64,000 nucleotides of DNA, from positions 1 through 64,000 of the forward strand of contig JAJEDY010000059.1 in assembly GCA_022821275.1 (NCBI GenBank). The letters run 5' to 3'. This document shows, one piece after another, positions 46,901-56,325 of this stretch (position 1 is the stretch's first letter; each line of letters starts with the position of its first letter). Origin of the DNA: Candidatus Latescibacterota bacterium. Its GTDB lineage: Bacteria; Latescibacterota; UBA2968. A program made the translations under genes and the position numbers. The notes under the pieces are model-generated. The model searched no databases, was not told the DNA's origin, and saw only the letters and a list, made by a program, of their open reading frames with translations.

Positions 46901-48301
46901 ATGAAGAGACCGAATATCTTATTGATTTACACCGACCAACAGCGGTGGGATGCCATGGGTGTGAATGGGAACACCGATATTCAAACGCCGAACCTGGATC
47001 GCCTGGCGTCCGAGGGTATAAACTTCGACCACTACTTTGTCCAGAACCCCGTGTGCATGCCCAGTCGGGTGAGTCTTTTGACCGGACAATATCCCTCCAC
47101 ACTCGGCATTATACACATGGGGGTACCCGTGCCCGAAGACTTTATGACATTTCCAAAATTGCTGCACAATTCGGGATATCACTCCGCAAACATCGGCAAA
47201 TTGCACTTTTTGCCACACGCCAATCGGGACCACCGCGAAGTACATCCCGATTATGGATTTGACCATCTGGAGATCAGTGACGAACCCGGCTGTTACGAAG
47301 ATGCATATCGCGCCTGGGTGCGCCTGGAAGCCCCAGACCAACTCGATCATTTGAGTCTCGGATTGCCGCCATTGGCAGAGCGTTGGCATCAGATGATGGG
47401 CGTAAAAGACGGTGTGCATCACCCCGATGAGCGATTTCCCAAACACCCCATCCCCTTTCGCGAAAAAGATGAATACACACACACGGCGTGGGTAGCGAGC
47501 CGGTCAATTCAATATATGTCGGAGCGTGCAAATGAAGGCCGTCCATTTTTGTGCATCGCGGGAATTTACTCCCCACATTCGCCCTGGGTTGCGCCACAGC
47601 GTTTTCTGGACTTGTACGATTCCGATCAAATGACCCTGCCATCCTTCCCGCCAGAAGCCGATGAAAAGCGCAATGAAAATCACTACGGCGACCGCGAACT
47701 TCGCCTCGCGCGACAGGGATATTACGGCATGGTCAGCGAAGTAGATCACCATGTGGGGCGCATGTTAGACGCGCTGGCTGAATTGGGCATTGCAGATGAA
47801 ACAATCGTGGTCTTCACATCCGATCACGGCGAATGGCTGGGCGAACATTTGCGCTATGGCAAAGGCTATCCGGGACACGATTGTGTCAGCCGCGTCCCCC
47901 TCCTGATACACATCCCTGGGAAAGAAGGCGGACGTCGCGTATCGAGTCTCGTCGAAGGCGTCGATGTAATCCCCACCCTGCTCGAAGCCTGTGGCGTACC
48001 CCTCCCACCCCATTTACAGGGCCAATCGCTATATCCCGTTTTTAACGGAGAAAACGCCTCGCACAAATCAGTCGCACTGATGGAAGCCACAGGCTGGAAA
48101 ATGATACGGTCTGCTGCCTATCGCTATGTCGCGCATGACGATGGAAGCGAGTTCCTCTATGACCTGAACGCCGAATGGGGCGAATACCGCGATGTATCGC
48201 AAGACCCAGACCACACAAATGCGCTGATTGAACATCGGCATCTATTGATCAAACGACTCATAGAGATGGAACGCCCCAGAAAGCGAATTTGGGGATACTG
48301 A
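46901..48301 (+). CDS. Sulfatase (choline-sulfatase/arylsulfatase-like)
   Basis: A 466-residue sulfatase. YTDQQRWDAMG (10-20) replaces the more common DDQ with DQQ, seen in several subfamilies. The formylglycine motif is CMPSRVSLLTGQYP with Cys52, and FTSDHGEWLGEH marks the metal-binding end. AAAGGA lies 5 bases before ATG 46901; the longer in-frame start at 46820 would add an unlikely leader. No signal peptide is seen. It is the first gene of a three-gene set with an enolase-superfamily enzyme and a heparinase-like protein, divergent from rhaA. Confidence 0.9.
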   Translation: MKRPNILLIYTDQQRWDAMGVNGNTDIQTPNLDRLASEGINFDHYFVQNPVCMPSRVSLLTGQYPSTLGIIHMGVPVPEDFMTFPKLLHNSGYHSANIGKLHFLPHANRDHREVHPDYGFDHLEISDEPGCYEDAYRAWVRLEAPDQLDHLSLGLPPLAERWHQMMGVKDGVHHPDERFPKHPIPFREKDEYTHTAWVASRSIQYMSERANEGRPFLCIAGIYSPHSPWVAPQRFLDLYDSDQMTLPSFPPEADEKRNENHYGDRELRLARQGYYGMVSEVDHHVGRMLDALAELGIADETIVVFTSDHGEWLGEHLRYGKGYPGHDCVSRVPLLIHIPGKEGGRRVSSLVEGVDVIPTLLEACGVPLPPHLQGQSLYPVFNGENASHKSVALMEATGWKMIRSAAYRYVAHDDGSEFLYDLNAEWGEYRDVSQDPDHTNALIEHRHLLIKRLIEMERPRKRIWGY

Positions 48302-48314
48302 GACAGGAGGTAAC

Positions 48315-49475
48315 ATGAAAATCGTAGATATACAAAAAACGCCCTCTTTTGGGGCTGAATGTCGCCACTGGTCGTTATTGAAAATCATCACAGATGAAGG
48401 CATTGAGGGGTTAGGAGAATGGCGCGGGGGACAATCGGTTGATCAATTGAAGGGGACGTTGATTGGACAAGACCCGACCAACGTAAACCAATTACATCAC
48501 GATCATCTGTGGCGCATGCAGGGCGCGGGCGCAGGCGTGGAAATCGCATTGTGGGATATTGCCGGCAAAGCTTACGGCGTACCGATGTGCGATCTCCTGG
48601 GAGGAAAGCTGCGCGACAAGGTGCGAATGTATTGCGATTGCCATTCGGGCGCGTACTGGACACCAGAAGACTATAATCGACGCTGGGATGAAGTGCGGGC
48701 ATCGGGTGAATTAGATCCCGTATATGAAACATCGAGCTATGTAGCGCGGGCAAAAGAACGAGTAGCCGAGGGATTTACAGCCTTAAAATTCGATCTGGAC
48801 GTTCCCAACCCCTGGAAAATGGATGTGTACGACCGATCTGTCGGACGGCGACAACACGAACATATCGCGACGACAATTGAAGCGTTGCGCGATGCAATTG
48901 GGCCGTATATCGATTTGTCGATTGACCTGCACGGATCGTTTAACGCGATCGATGGTCTGCGGATATGCAAAGACGTGGAACACCTCGACTTATTGTGGTT
49001 GGAAGACCCGATTCGGTGGGAATGGGGCAACGTGGATGCCCTGGCAAAAATTTGTATGCAAACAGAAACGCCGATCTGTACAGGCGAAATCTTTTACGGC
49101 GCAAAGCTATTTCGAGAACTCATGGAAAAGGGCGCGTGCGACTTGCTCGAACCCGACATACCGCGCAGTGGCGGCGCTATAGAAACGCGGCGCATCGCAG
49201 AACTGGCAGAAATGTATCACATGTCGATCGCGCCGCATTATATGGCGAGCACAGTAGCGGGCATAGCCGCCGTGCATATCTGTTCCACCATACCCAATTT
49301 CCTGGCTCTGGAATATCACTCGGCCAATATCCCGCTGTGGTCAACGATGTTGAACATCAAAAACCCGATTCAAAATGGATACATCACCGTGCCAGATGGC
49401 CCCGGGTTGGGCATCGAATTAGACGAAGAAGAAATATTAAAACACCTGCCCGATGGCACGGAATTGTGGTCTTAG
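48315..49475 (+). CDS. Enolase-superfamily dehydratase (mandelate racemase/muconate lactonizing family)
   Basis: A 386-residue protein. The conserved ligand and catalytic residues of the superfamily appear: the strand LKFDLDVP (Lys about 158), LSIDLHGS (Asp about 201), LLWLEDPIR (Glu about 227), PICTGEIFYG (Glu about 253) and SIAPHYMAST (His about 303). The pattern is like acid-sugar dehydratases such as D-galactonate or L-fuconate dehydratase, which dehydrate aldonic acids. AGGAGG precedes the ATG. It lies 13 bases behind the sulfatase gene, so it may process the sugar acid released by its neighbours. The exact acid is not known. Confidence 0.88.
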   Translation: MKIVDIQKTPSFGAECRHWSLLKIITDEGIEGLGEWRGGQSVDQLKGTLIGQDPTNVNQLHHDHLWRMQGAGAGVEIALWDIAGKAYGVPMCDLLGGKLRDKVRMYCDCHSGAYWTPEDYNRRWDEVRASGELDPVYETSSYVARAKERVAEGFTALKFDLDVPNPWKMDVYDRSVGRRQHEHIATTIEALRDAIGPYIDLSIDLHGSFNAIDGLRICKDVEHLDLLWLEDPIRWEWGNVDALAKICMQTETPICTGEIFYGAKLFRELMEKGACDLLEPDIPRSGGAIETRRIAELAEMYHMSIAPHYMASTVAGIAAVHICSTIPNFLALEYHSANIPLWSTMLNIKNPIQNGYITVPDGPGLGIELDEEEILKHLPDGTELWS

Positions 49476-49495
49476 AAACAGAAAGGACACCAAAT

Positions 49496-51763
49496 ATGAA
49501 ATTCCCATCCATTCGTCCGCCGCGCACCAATTATATCCGGCCACTCGACGGTGAAACGCTCATACTCTCACCTCCCGGCTTTAGCTGGTGGCGAGCCGCT
49601 GATCGAGATACATGTCAATATCGCGTCATTGTCGCACGCGATGGAAAACCCTATTACGAATCCCCCCTGCTCTCCGATCCCATACACCATCCAGACCGCG
49701 CTTTTGCACCCGGAACTTACGATTGGCATGTACAGGCCATTGTGGATGGCGCGGTTCGAGCGCGTTCGGAATCCCGATCTTTTGAAATAGCCGAAAACGC
49801 TGCTGAACAACCCCACCCAGACGCCGCTGCACTGTTGGCAAATGTCCCAAAAGAACGCCCGCGACTCTTCTTTCTGGCATCTGATATGGAAAATGTGCGA
49901 CGCTCGCTAACATCCACCCGAGCAGAAGCATTCGAAGCCCTGAGAAAAGACGCCGACCACGCGCTCACTCTCGAACTACCGGCAGAGCCGACATACGACC
50001 AAATTGAAGACCCCGCCGAACGCAGGCTGGCTTATGTTGAATGTTTTGGCACCATGCGAAAATATCACGATGGCGGCATGCGAAGTCTCGCACTCTTTTA
50101 TTTGCTCACAGGAGAGAAGCGATATGGCGAAGCCGCACGGCGCTTTATCGTTGACGCCGCACAGTGGGATGTGGAGGGCATATCCTCTATTCTCGCGCCT
50201 TATGGCGACGAAGTCGGCCTCGGATTGCTCAGGGCGGGCGCAGAAGTCTATGACTGGATATACGATATTTTTACCGAGGACGAACGCGAACTCGTCGCGT
50301 GCATGCTCGGCGCGCGGGCAGACCAGATGATCCGCAGACTGGAGAAACACGATTACACATTCACGCCCGAAGAGAGCCACAACGGTCGCCTGCCCGGCTT
50401 TTTGCTCGAACACGCCATTGCATGTGCCGAAGACGAACGCGCGCCTTCATGGGCGAAATACGCACTCAAACTTATTGCGACAAATTTCCCCCACTGGGCA
50501 GGACATGAAGGGGGCTGGGCACAGGGCGTCCCCTATGGCCTGTCTTACAACTCGCGGGACGCAATACCCTTTCACTCATGGACATTGGCGACCGGGCACG
50601 ATATATGGCTCAAACCCTATTATCAGAACATGCCGTGGTTTTTTTATTACGTCGTTTCCCCAGTTGGCGAACTCATGCCATTTGGCGATACCGAAGATCA
50701 ACCCGTTCGCGCCTCACAGGCCAGAACCTTTCTCCAATTTCACGGTCTCAGATTGCAAAATCACCGGCTGCGCGCCTGGGCAAACCAGGTACACGACCCT
50801 GAAGGTCGGTCCGCGGAGATCGATCCCTTTCCCGGCATTCTACTCGAAGACAAGCCCATCCCGAAAGAAAAAGATACAATACCACAAGACCGCGCTTTTC
50901 GAGGCGTCGGCTGGGGCGCCTTGCACAGCGATATCGAACATCCGGACAGTGATTTTATGGTCCTCTTCCGTTCATCGCCCTTTGGCGGCGTGAGCCACGG
51001 TCATGCGAGCCAGAATGATTTTGCAGTAATGAAAGGCGGACGCGCTTTAATCTGCGCCGGAGGTCTTCGATTCCCGCATCACGGCACGCCATTTCACAAC
51101 GAATACGCACAACACTCGATTTCACACAACTGCGTCCTCGTCAATGGCGAGGGAGCGATCAACCGGGATGGCAACCGCGGCGGCAAAATTATCGATTTTA
51201 GGACCACAAAACCGTTTGGCTATGTCTGCGGCGAAGCTGAAAATGCTTACGGAGACCGGTTGAACCGATACAGGCGACATCTCGTGATGATCCGTCCGTC
51301 GATCTTGATCCTCGTCGATGAATTGGAAGCCCCCGAAGCATCGACATTCCAGTGGTTACTGCACGCATTCGAAAAATTTGATCTCGATGCAACGACTGTC
51401 ATCTCTAATCGCAAGGGAGCCTCACTAAAAGGTCAGCTTTTTGCATCAACAAATCTTAGCCTCAGCCAGACAAATGCCTGGCCCGTAGCACCAGATAAAG
51501 GCTATCCGACTCTCGATAAAGAATTGCCCGAAAAGCGATGGCATTTTACAGCCGAGACAGATCGCGTAAAACGCTGTCGGATTGCCGCGATTTTCTCTGT
51601 CCTCGGTCCCGACGAGAATGATCCCGACTTCTCAATAAATGTATCAGAAAATCAAATCGCGCTTTCTGCGGGAAATACAACCGCGCAAATCAATCTGTCC
51701 CCGGATGAAAGCACCATTCTTTCTCTATTATCCGGATCAGAAGATTTGACCATTCAAGCCTGA
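49496..51763 (+). CDS. Heparinase II/III-like protein with N-terminal DUF4962-type part
   Basis: A 755-residue protein. The first 90 residues form a beta-sandwich-like module (FSWWRAADRDTCQYRVIVAR, a fibronectin-like pattern), the middle (about 110-420) is an alpha-helical toroid with RPRLFFLASDMENVRRSL, and the C-terminal part (about 470-755) is the heparinase II/III beta-sheet domain with FGGVSHGHASQNDFAVMKGG near 495. No clear signal peptide is seen. The ATG at 49496 follows AAAGGA; the frame is open far upstream only as a shadow of the dehydratase gene. It ends with a 10-base overlap of stops with the convergent TRAP gene. Confidence 0.82.
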   Translation: MKFPSIRPPRTNYIRPLDGETLILSPPGFSWWRAADRDTCQYRVIVARDGKPYYESPLLSDPIHHPDRAFAPGTYDWHVQAIVDGAVRARSESRSFEIAENAAEQPHPDAAALLANVPKERPRLFFLASDMENVRRSLTSTRAEAFEALRKDADHALTLELPAEPTYDQIEDPAERRLAYVECFGTMRKYHDGGMRSLALFYLLTGEKRYGEAARRFIVDAAQWDVEGISSILAPYGDEVGLGLLRAGAEVYDWIYDIFTEDERELVACMLGARADQMIRRLEKHDYTFTPEESHNGRLPGFLLEHAIACAEDERAPSWAKYALKLIATNFPHWAGHEGGWAQGVPYGLSYNSRDAIPFHSWTLATGHDIWLKPYYQNMPWFFYYVVSPVGELMPFGDTEDQPVRASQARTFLQFHGLRLQNHRLRAWANQVHDPEGRSAEIDPFPGILLEDKPIPKEKDTIPQDRAFRGVGWGALHSDIEHPDSDFMVLFRSSPFGGVSHGHASQNDFAVMKGGRALICAGGLRFPHHGTPFHNEYAQHSISHNCVLVNGEGAINRDGNRGGKIIDFRTTKPFGYVCGEAENAYGDRLNRYRRHLVMIRPSILILVDELEAPEASTFQWLLHAFEKFDLDATTVISNRKGASLKGQLFASTNLSLSQTNAWPVAPDKGYPTLDKELPEKRWHFTAETDRVKRCRIAAIFSVLGPDENDPDFSINVSENQIALSAGNTTAQINLSPDESTILSLLSGSEDLTIQA

Positions 51764-53640
51764 TTAGCAGACCGATAGTTTGAGACCGCGATAACACTGG
51801 CGATGAGCAACGCGATACCCTGCAAATAAAGGCGGGCATCTCCCGATGGGGTGAGGAATAAGAGAAGGGCAGCGGCGAGTAAAAGCGTCCGCTGATACGT
51901 GGGCAAAGGGGCAAACGCATGCCCGGCCGCGGCGGCTGATAGGGGTAAAATGCCGAGCAGGACGACGAGGATATTGGCGATTATAGCGGTGATATCAGAG
52001 GACAAGAGCAAAAGTTCTGGATGCAGAACAAAGGCATAGGGCAAAGCAAAACCCACCAGCGCAAAGCGGAAAGCCGTAACACCAGTTTGCATAATACTCG
52101 CCTTTGCAATAGCGGCAGCCGTGTACGCAGCCAACGCGACAGGAGGCGTAACCATAGACATCATGCCAAAATAAAAAATAAACAGATGCGCCCCCAGTGG
52201 CACAATGCCGAGATCGCTCAGAACAGGCCCCACCAGAGTCGCCATAAGCAGATAACACACGGCTGAAGGCAAGCCCATGCCCAGGATAATGGTGGAGATC
52301 ATCAGCAGAATCAAAGCCAGGATGATGTTATTCTGCGCCAGTGGCAACAAAGTACTCGGCAATTTTGTGCCAATACCCGTGAGCGTCACAACACCGATAA
52401 TAATACCCACGCATGAAGCCGCTGCAATAAGCGAAACACCGCCGTGTGCGGCTCTTTCCAATGCACTCATCATCGCGCGAGGCCCAACGCGCGTCGAGGG
52501 GCTAAACGCGCTGACAATAAGAACAAAGAGCAGGGCGATACTCACGGCGCGGAAAGGCGTGTAACCCAGAATGAGAAATACAATAAGAGTGATGAAAGCG
52601 ACGAGAAATACCAGGCCCCGGACTCTGGGAGGACGCTCAGGCGCATCTCGATCACTTGCAGACGCGCCAATGCGCCTGGCGTGAAAATGCACAATCAGCA
52701 AAAGAGCCGCGTAATAGAGGATCGCCGGAATCAGAGCGGCTTTAATAATTTCCAAATACGTGACAGCCGGCTCGACGATTTCGAGCATCATATATGCACC
52801 CGCCCCCATAATCGGTGGAACGAGCGCACCGCCCGAACTCGCTGCGGCTTCAATGCCGCCGGCAACAGTTGGACGAAAACCAGTTGAGCGCATCAGCGGA
52901 ATGGTAAACGTACCAGTAGTCGCCGTATTGGCCACAGCACTGCCCGAGAGCGACCCCATCATACCCGAAGAAATAACAGCCACTTTGGCTGGCCCTCCGG
53001 TGCTATTGCGAAAAATACGACGCGCCGTATTCAGAATATATCCCGTAGCACCGGTCTCTTCGAGCACTGTGCCAAAAAGCACAAAGAGAAAAACATAGGT
53101 GAACATCACTTTCAGCGCGATGCCAAAAACGCCCTGAGAGTGGAGATAGGTCTGAGAGACAATGCGCTCCCAGTTATATCCTCGGTGGGGAAAAAGCCAA
53201 TCGGGCAGGATATATCCATAAGCGGCATAAATCAGAAAAGCGAGCGCAAGCAGGGGTAACGTGAAACCAATGGCGCGACGGGTTGCTTCGAGAACAAGAA
53301 TGAGGCCGATGAGGCCGACAACGTGATCGAGCGCGTGTTCGTGCCCCGCGCGATTGCCCAGAGATTGACCATTGAGCCAATAGGACTGAAAGATGGATTC
53401 GGTCTGGATCAGGACATAACCAAAACAGAAAACAACTGCCAGCACAAAAACGAGATCGAGGATCTGGAGAGATTTATTGGAATGGATCGGATATTTCAGA
53501 AACACAAGACACAAGCCCAGCAGGGCAAAAACCGATAGCTGGGCTTGTGGTGCAAGTTGCGGATAATTGACTTCGACCAGAATAAAAAGACCGAGTAGCG
53601 CGGAGAGAATGCGAAACAGGTGGGAATGGAGGCGCGTCAT
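51754..53640 (-). CDS. TRAP transporter fused permease (TAXI type)
   Basis: A 628-residue membrane protein joining the small and large TRAP permease subunits. Four hydrophobic segments (about 10-150) form the DctQ-like part; the rest is the DctM-like part with the signature SGMMGSLSGSAVANTATTGTFTIPLMRS (split: SGMMGSLSGSAVANTA, then TTGTFTIPLM) and IMGMG-type segments near GMGLPSAVCYLL. Such permeases import small carboxylates with a sodium gradient. ATG 53640 has no good ribosome binding site; repeats of the CACAGATG type crowd the start. The TAXI binding protein is encoded just upstream. Confidence 0.9.
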   Translation of the reverse strand: MTRLHSHLFRILSALLGLFILVEVNYPQLAPQAQLSVFALLGLCLVFLKYPIHSNKSLQILDLVFVLAVVFCFGYVLIQTESIFQSYWLNGQSLGNRAGHEHALDHVVGLIGLILVLEATRRAIGFTLPLLALAFLIYAAYGYILPDWLFPHRGYNWERIVSQTYLHSQGVFGIALKVMFTYVFLFVLFGTVLEETGATGYILNTARRIFRNSTGGPAKVAVISSGMMGSLSGSAVANTATTGTFTIPLMRSTGFRPTVAGGIEAAASSGGALVPPIMGAGAYMMLEIVEPAVTYLEIIKAALIPAILYYAALLLIVHFHARRIGASASDRDAPERPPRVRGLVFLVAFITLIVFLILGYTPFRAVSIALLFVLIVSAFSPSTRVGPRAMMSALERAAHGGVSLIAAASCVGIIIGVVTLTGIGTKLPSTLLPLAQNNIILALILLMISTIILGMGLPSAVCYLLMATLVGPVLSDLGIVPLGAHLFIFYFGMMSMVTPPVALAAYTAAAIAKASIMQTGVTAFRFALVGFALPYAFVLHPELLLLSSDITAIIANILVVLLGILPLSAAAAGHAFAPLPTYQRTLLLAAALLLFLTPSGDARLYLQGIALLIASVIAVSNYRSANQA

Positions 53641-53645
53641 TTTGA

Positions 53646-53762
53646 AACCACAGATGAACACGGATAAACACAGATGGTAACATCATTGTTATTTCGAACC
53701 TGGACGCTCATTGTCGCATGATGAGCCTTTATCAGTGTCCATCTGTGTCTATCTGTGGTTGC
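53646..53762. repeat. Pair of inverted CACAGATGG-type repeats
   Basis: AACCACAGATGAACACGGAT with AAACACAGATGG (53646-53677) and the opposite-strand copy TGTCCATCTGTGTCTATCTG with TGGTTGC (to 53762) flank about 50 bases of unrelated DNA between the TAXI and TRAP genes. Together they could form a long imperfect hairpin in the transcript. Confidence 0.65.
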
Positions 53763-53777
53763 TTTTTTGTCGTTATT

Positions 53778-54728
53778 TTAATCCTGCCAGATACCAATTT
53801 CCTTGAAATATTTTATCGCACCCGGATGAAAAGGCGTACCCGTATCCCGAACGATATTCTTGGGATTTATCGCCCTGCCTGCCGGGTGTTTTTTTACGAC
53901 TTCCTCGCGGCGTTCATAGAGCGTCTTAGTAAAATTGTAAACCGTATCTTCGCTCAAACTCGCCCGCGTGATGAGATGCATAGACCCGACATTCATCCCC
54001 GCAAAATCTTCTGTTTGCCCCCGGTACGTATCGGCGGGAATCGTCGCGGCAAAAAAGAAAGGATAAGTCTCAAAAAGGCTTTGTTTGGCCGATTCATCGT
54101 AGGGAATAAAATAAATATCCTGAGACGCGCTGGCCTGGGTGATCGAGGCCGTGGGCACTGCACCCCCCAAAAAAGCAGCAGCAGCCGATCCGTCGGCGAG
54201 CATGTCAACCGTTCCCGCCTGCGTATTGTAAAGCGGTGTGAAATCGTCATACGTAACGCCATGCGCATTCAGGATGGGTCTTAAGAAATACTCAAAACCT
54301 GCCCCCGCTGGCCCAACGACAACGCGCTTGCCCACGAGATCGCTCAAACCAGTGACACCCGCGCCTTGTGGTGCAATAAAAAGCGCGACATTCGGCGCCA
54401 ATGTCATAACCGCATTGATATTCTGTTTCTCTCCCCACGCGCCTTCTCCGCGCACGGCAAAATAGGAAATCGCGGCATTGGCCAACGCAAAATCCAGTTC
54501 CCCGCTCGAAAGGCGGCGAATATTCTCCTGCGTACCCTTGGTAGCCTCGGCAGAAACCTCCCAGGGCATGTGATCGTTCACAACTTGCGCAATCGCGCCC
54601 CCCACGACAAAAAACGCACCACCGGGCGGCGCCGTGCCCACGCTGAGAAATTTATTCTCTCGATCCTGAGGCGCGCCACATCCGATGAACATGGCTACCG
54701 CGAAGATGAGTAACGCTTTGTACTGCAT
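53778..54728 (-). CDS. TAXI-family TRAP transporter substrate-binding lipoprotein
   Basis: A 316-residue periplasmic lipoprotein. The signal peptide ends in a lipobox (LLIFAVAMFIGCGAP; lipid Cys about 17). LSVGTAPPGGAFFVVGGAIA is the classic start of a TAXI binding domain, followed by LAPNVALFIAPQGAGVTGLSDLVGKRVVVG. It delivers its ligand to the fused permease encoded downstream. The ligand is unknown; known TAXI proteins bind glutamate-like or other carboxylates, and the neighbours hint at a sugar acid. The permease begins 137 bases later, after the inverted repeats. Confidence 0.92.
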   Translation of the reverse strand: MQYKALLIFAVAMFIGCGAPQDRENKFLSVGTAPPGGAFFVVGGAIAQVVNDHMPWEVSAEATKGTQENIRRLSSGELDFALANAAISYFAVRGEGAWGEKQNINAVMTLAPNVALFIAPQGAGVTGLSDLVGKRVVVGPAGAGFEYFLRPILNAHGVTYDDFTPLYNTQAGTVDMLADGSAAAAFLGGAVPTASITQASASQDIYFIPYDESAKQSLFETYPFFFAATIPADTYRGQTEDFAGMNVGSMHLITRASLSEDTVYNFTKTLYERREEVVKKHPAGRAINPKNIVRDTGTPFHPGAIKYFKEIGIWQD

Positions 54729-54827
54729 AGCTATCCTTTCAAAGTTTACAAATCGGACACTTCAACTATTGCAATTTTTGATAGCATCCAGATTCAATCG
54801 CTGTGCGCCCGAAATAACGATGGCGCA

Positions 54828-54870
54828 GATTTAATCCGTGAAATCCGCGCCATCCCTTTAATCCGCGATC
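54828..54870. repeat. TTTAATCCGYG-type repeat at a stop codon
   Basis: ATTTAATCCGTGAAATCCGC and CCTTTAATCCGCGATC run into the TGA of the minus-strand propeller gene. It is related to the repeat at the ligA stop (24404-24464). Confidence 0.65.
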
Positions 54871-56179
54871 AATTTGCCGCAATACAATAGAGGTGTTCGG
54901 TGCCGCGCAAATACAACTCATCGCCCGCGATAATAGGAGATGCGCCAGTGCCTTCGTCGAGCTTATTTTTTGCGAGCACTTCAAATTCGCTGCCGTTCTT
55001 GATCACAAATGTCATGCCAGCCAGCCCAGCGATGTACACGCGGTCGCTTGTGCCAACCAATGGGGCATATATGCGATTCATACCCTGGAGCCGCTCGGGA
55101 CCGAAAACTGTTTCGCCTGTTTTGGCATTGTAACAGGCTAAAATACTCCTGGTGCTTTTTATGCTGTAGATATTGTTTCCGGAAAGAAGAGGAGTAGAAA
55201 CATAAGGGGTATTATCAGTAACTGTCCACAACACGGCATCCGTACCCGTAATATCGCCTTTGGCTTTATCGAGTGAAATCGCCTGCATAGCTGGCTGTCT
55301 ATGACCGCTTGTAACATAGACAATGCCATCTGCATAGACAGCGGTGGGAATGACATTTGACCCCAGTCCCGCGCATTCCCATAAAACATCGCCAGTTTTG
55401 AGATCGTAACTGCGGGTCTTTCCGCTGGCGCCCACAATAATCTGTTGCGTGCCCTTGTGTTCGACAACGAGGGGCGTGACCCATGTCGTTCTCTCTGGTC
55501 GCGCCGTGCGCCAGATTTCCTCACCCGTGCGTTTATCCAGCGCGACAATAAACGAAGCGCCCTGGTGATCCCAGTTGATAATCAGCGTATTGCCGTGAAT
55601 CGTCGGCGATGAGCCTTCACCAAAAGAGCCTGCAACTCTCATATCGCCAAAGTCCTTATCCCATTTCAAATTGCCGTCGAAATCAAAGCAATACAAGCCC
55701 CATGAACCGTAAAATGCGTACAGGTGTTCGCCATCCGTAACACCCGATGTGGCAGCATAATTAGCCGTTTTATGAGTGCCTTCGTGGGGCACCGCCTCGT
55801 TCACGGTCTTTTCCCACACCACATCGCCGCTTTTGCGATCCAGTGCAAGCAGCTTAAACTGATAGATATGAGTGGGCAAAGGCTTTCTGGCATTCTGGAC
55901 GACTTCTACGGTTTTGTCGGTCTTAACCGCTGTCTGGACAAAAATTTTATCGCCCCATATAATGGGCGTAGCGAACCCCGTACCCGGAATTTTTACTTTC
56001 CAGCGAATATTGGTATCTTCGCTCCATTCCACGGGAGGATTGCCCATATCCACGAGTCCATTTACGTTCGGTCCCCGCAGGTGGGGCCAATTGTGTGTCT
56101 CCTGCTTCGCATGGTGTTTTGCTTGAACCAGAATTGGAATCAAACAGAACCCCATCAAAATCAAAATCCATTTCTTCAT
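54869..56179 (-). CDS. Exported PQQ-type beta-propeller protein (1)
   Basis: A 436-residue secreted protein. The signal peptide (about 1-20, ending ILVQAKHH) is followed by propeller blades of the PQQ/BamB type: LRGPNVNGLVDMGNPPVEWS as typical opening, then repeats such as LLALDRKSGDVVWEKTVNEA, FIVALDKRTGEEIWRT and SYDLKTGDVLWECAG. Such proteins are often annotated as quinoprotein-like but usually lack dehydrogenase activity. AGAAAGGAG precedes the ATG on the minus strand, and a strong promoter lies at 56225-56253. A paralogue is encoded divergently at 56326. Confidence 0.87.
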   Translation of the reverse strand: MKKWILILMGFCLIPILVQAKHHAKQETHNWPHLRGPNVNGLVDMGNPPVEWSEDTNIRWKVKIPGTGFATPIIWGDKIFVQTAVKTDKTVEVVQNARKPLPTHIYQFKLLALDRKSGDVVWEKTVNEAVPHEGTHKTANYAATSGVTDGEHLYAFYGSWGLYCFDFDGNLKWDKDFGDMRVAGSFGEGSSPTIHGNTLIINWDHQGASFIVALDKRTGEEIWRTARPERTTWVTPLVVEHKGTQQIIVGASGKTRSYDLKTGDVLWECAGLGSNVIPTAVYADGIVYVTSGHRQPAMQAISLDKAKGDITGTDAVLWTVTDNTPYVSTPLLSGNNIYSIKSTRSILACYNAKTGETVFGPERLQGMNRIYAPLVGTSDRVYIAGLAGMTFVIKNGSEFEVLAKNKLDEGTGASPIIAGDELYLRGTEHLYCIAAN

Positions 56180-56224
56180 CGCAAACTCCTTTCTGTGATG
56201 TGATATTTTGCAATTCAGAGATTC

Positions 56225-56253
56225 AAAATATCTGTTTAATGAGTGGTTGTCAA
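56225..56253 (-). promoter_or_regulatory. Sigma-70 promoter of the propeller gene
   Basis: On the minus strand TTGACA (56253-56248), exactly 17 bases, TATTTT (56230-56225). Transcription should start near 56218, giving a leader of about 40 bases. Confidence 0.7.
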
Positions 56254-56325
56254 ACCTTTCTTTTTTTTATACGTTGGAGGTAGAGGTAAATGAACCGACT
56301 ACTGACCACTTAAAAAAGGAATTTT

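Noticed and set aside
48965-51763. A 932-residue open frame that includes the heparinase-like protein
   Set aside because: The first 177 codons are a shadow of the dehydratase gene in another frame. ATG 49496 with AAAGGA upstream and a domain start right after it is the real beginning.
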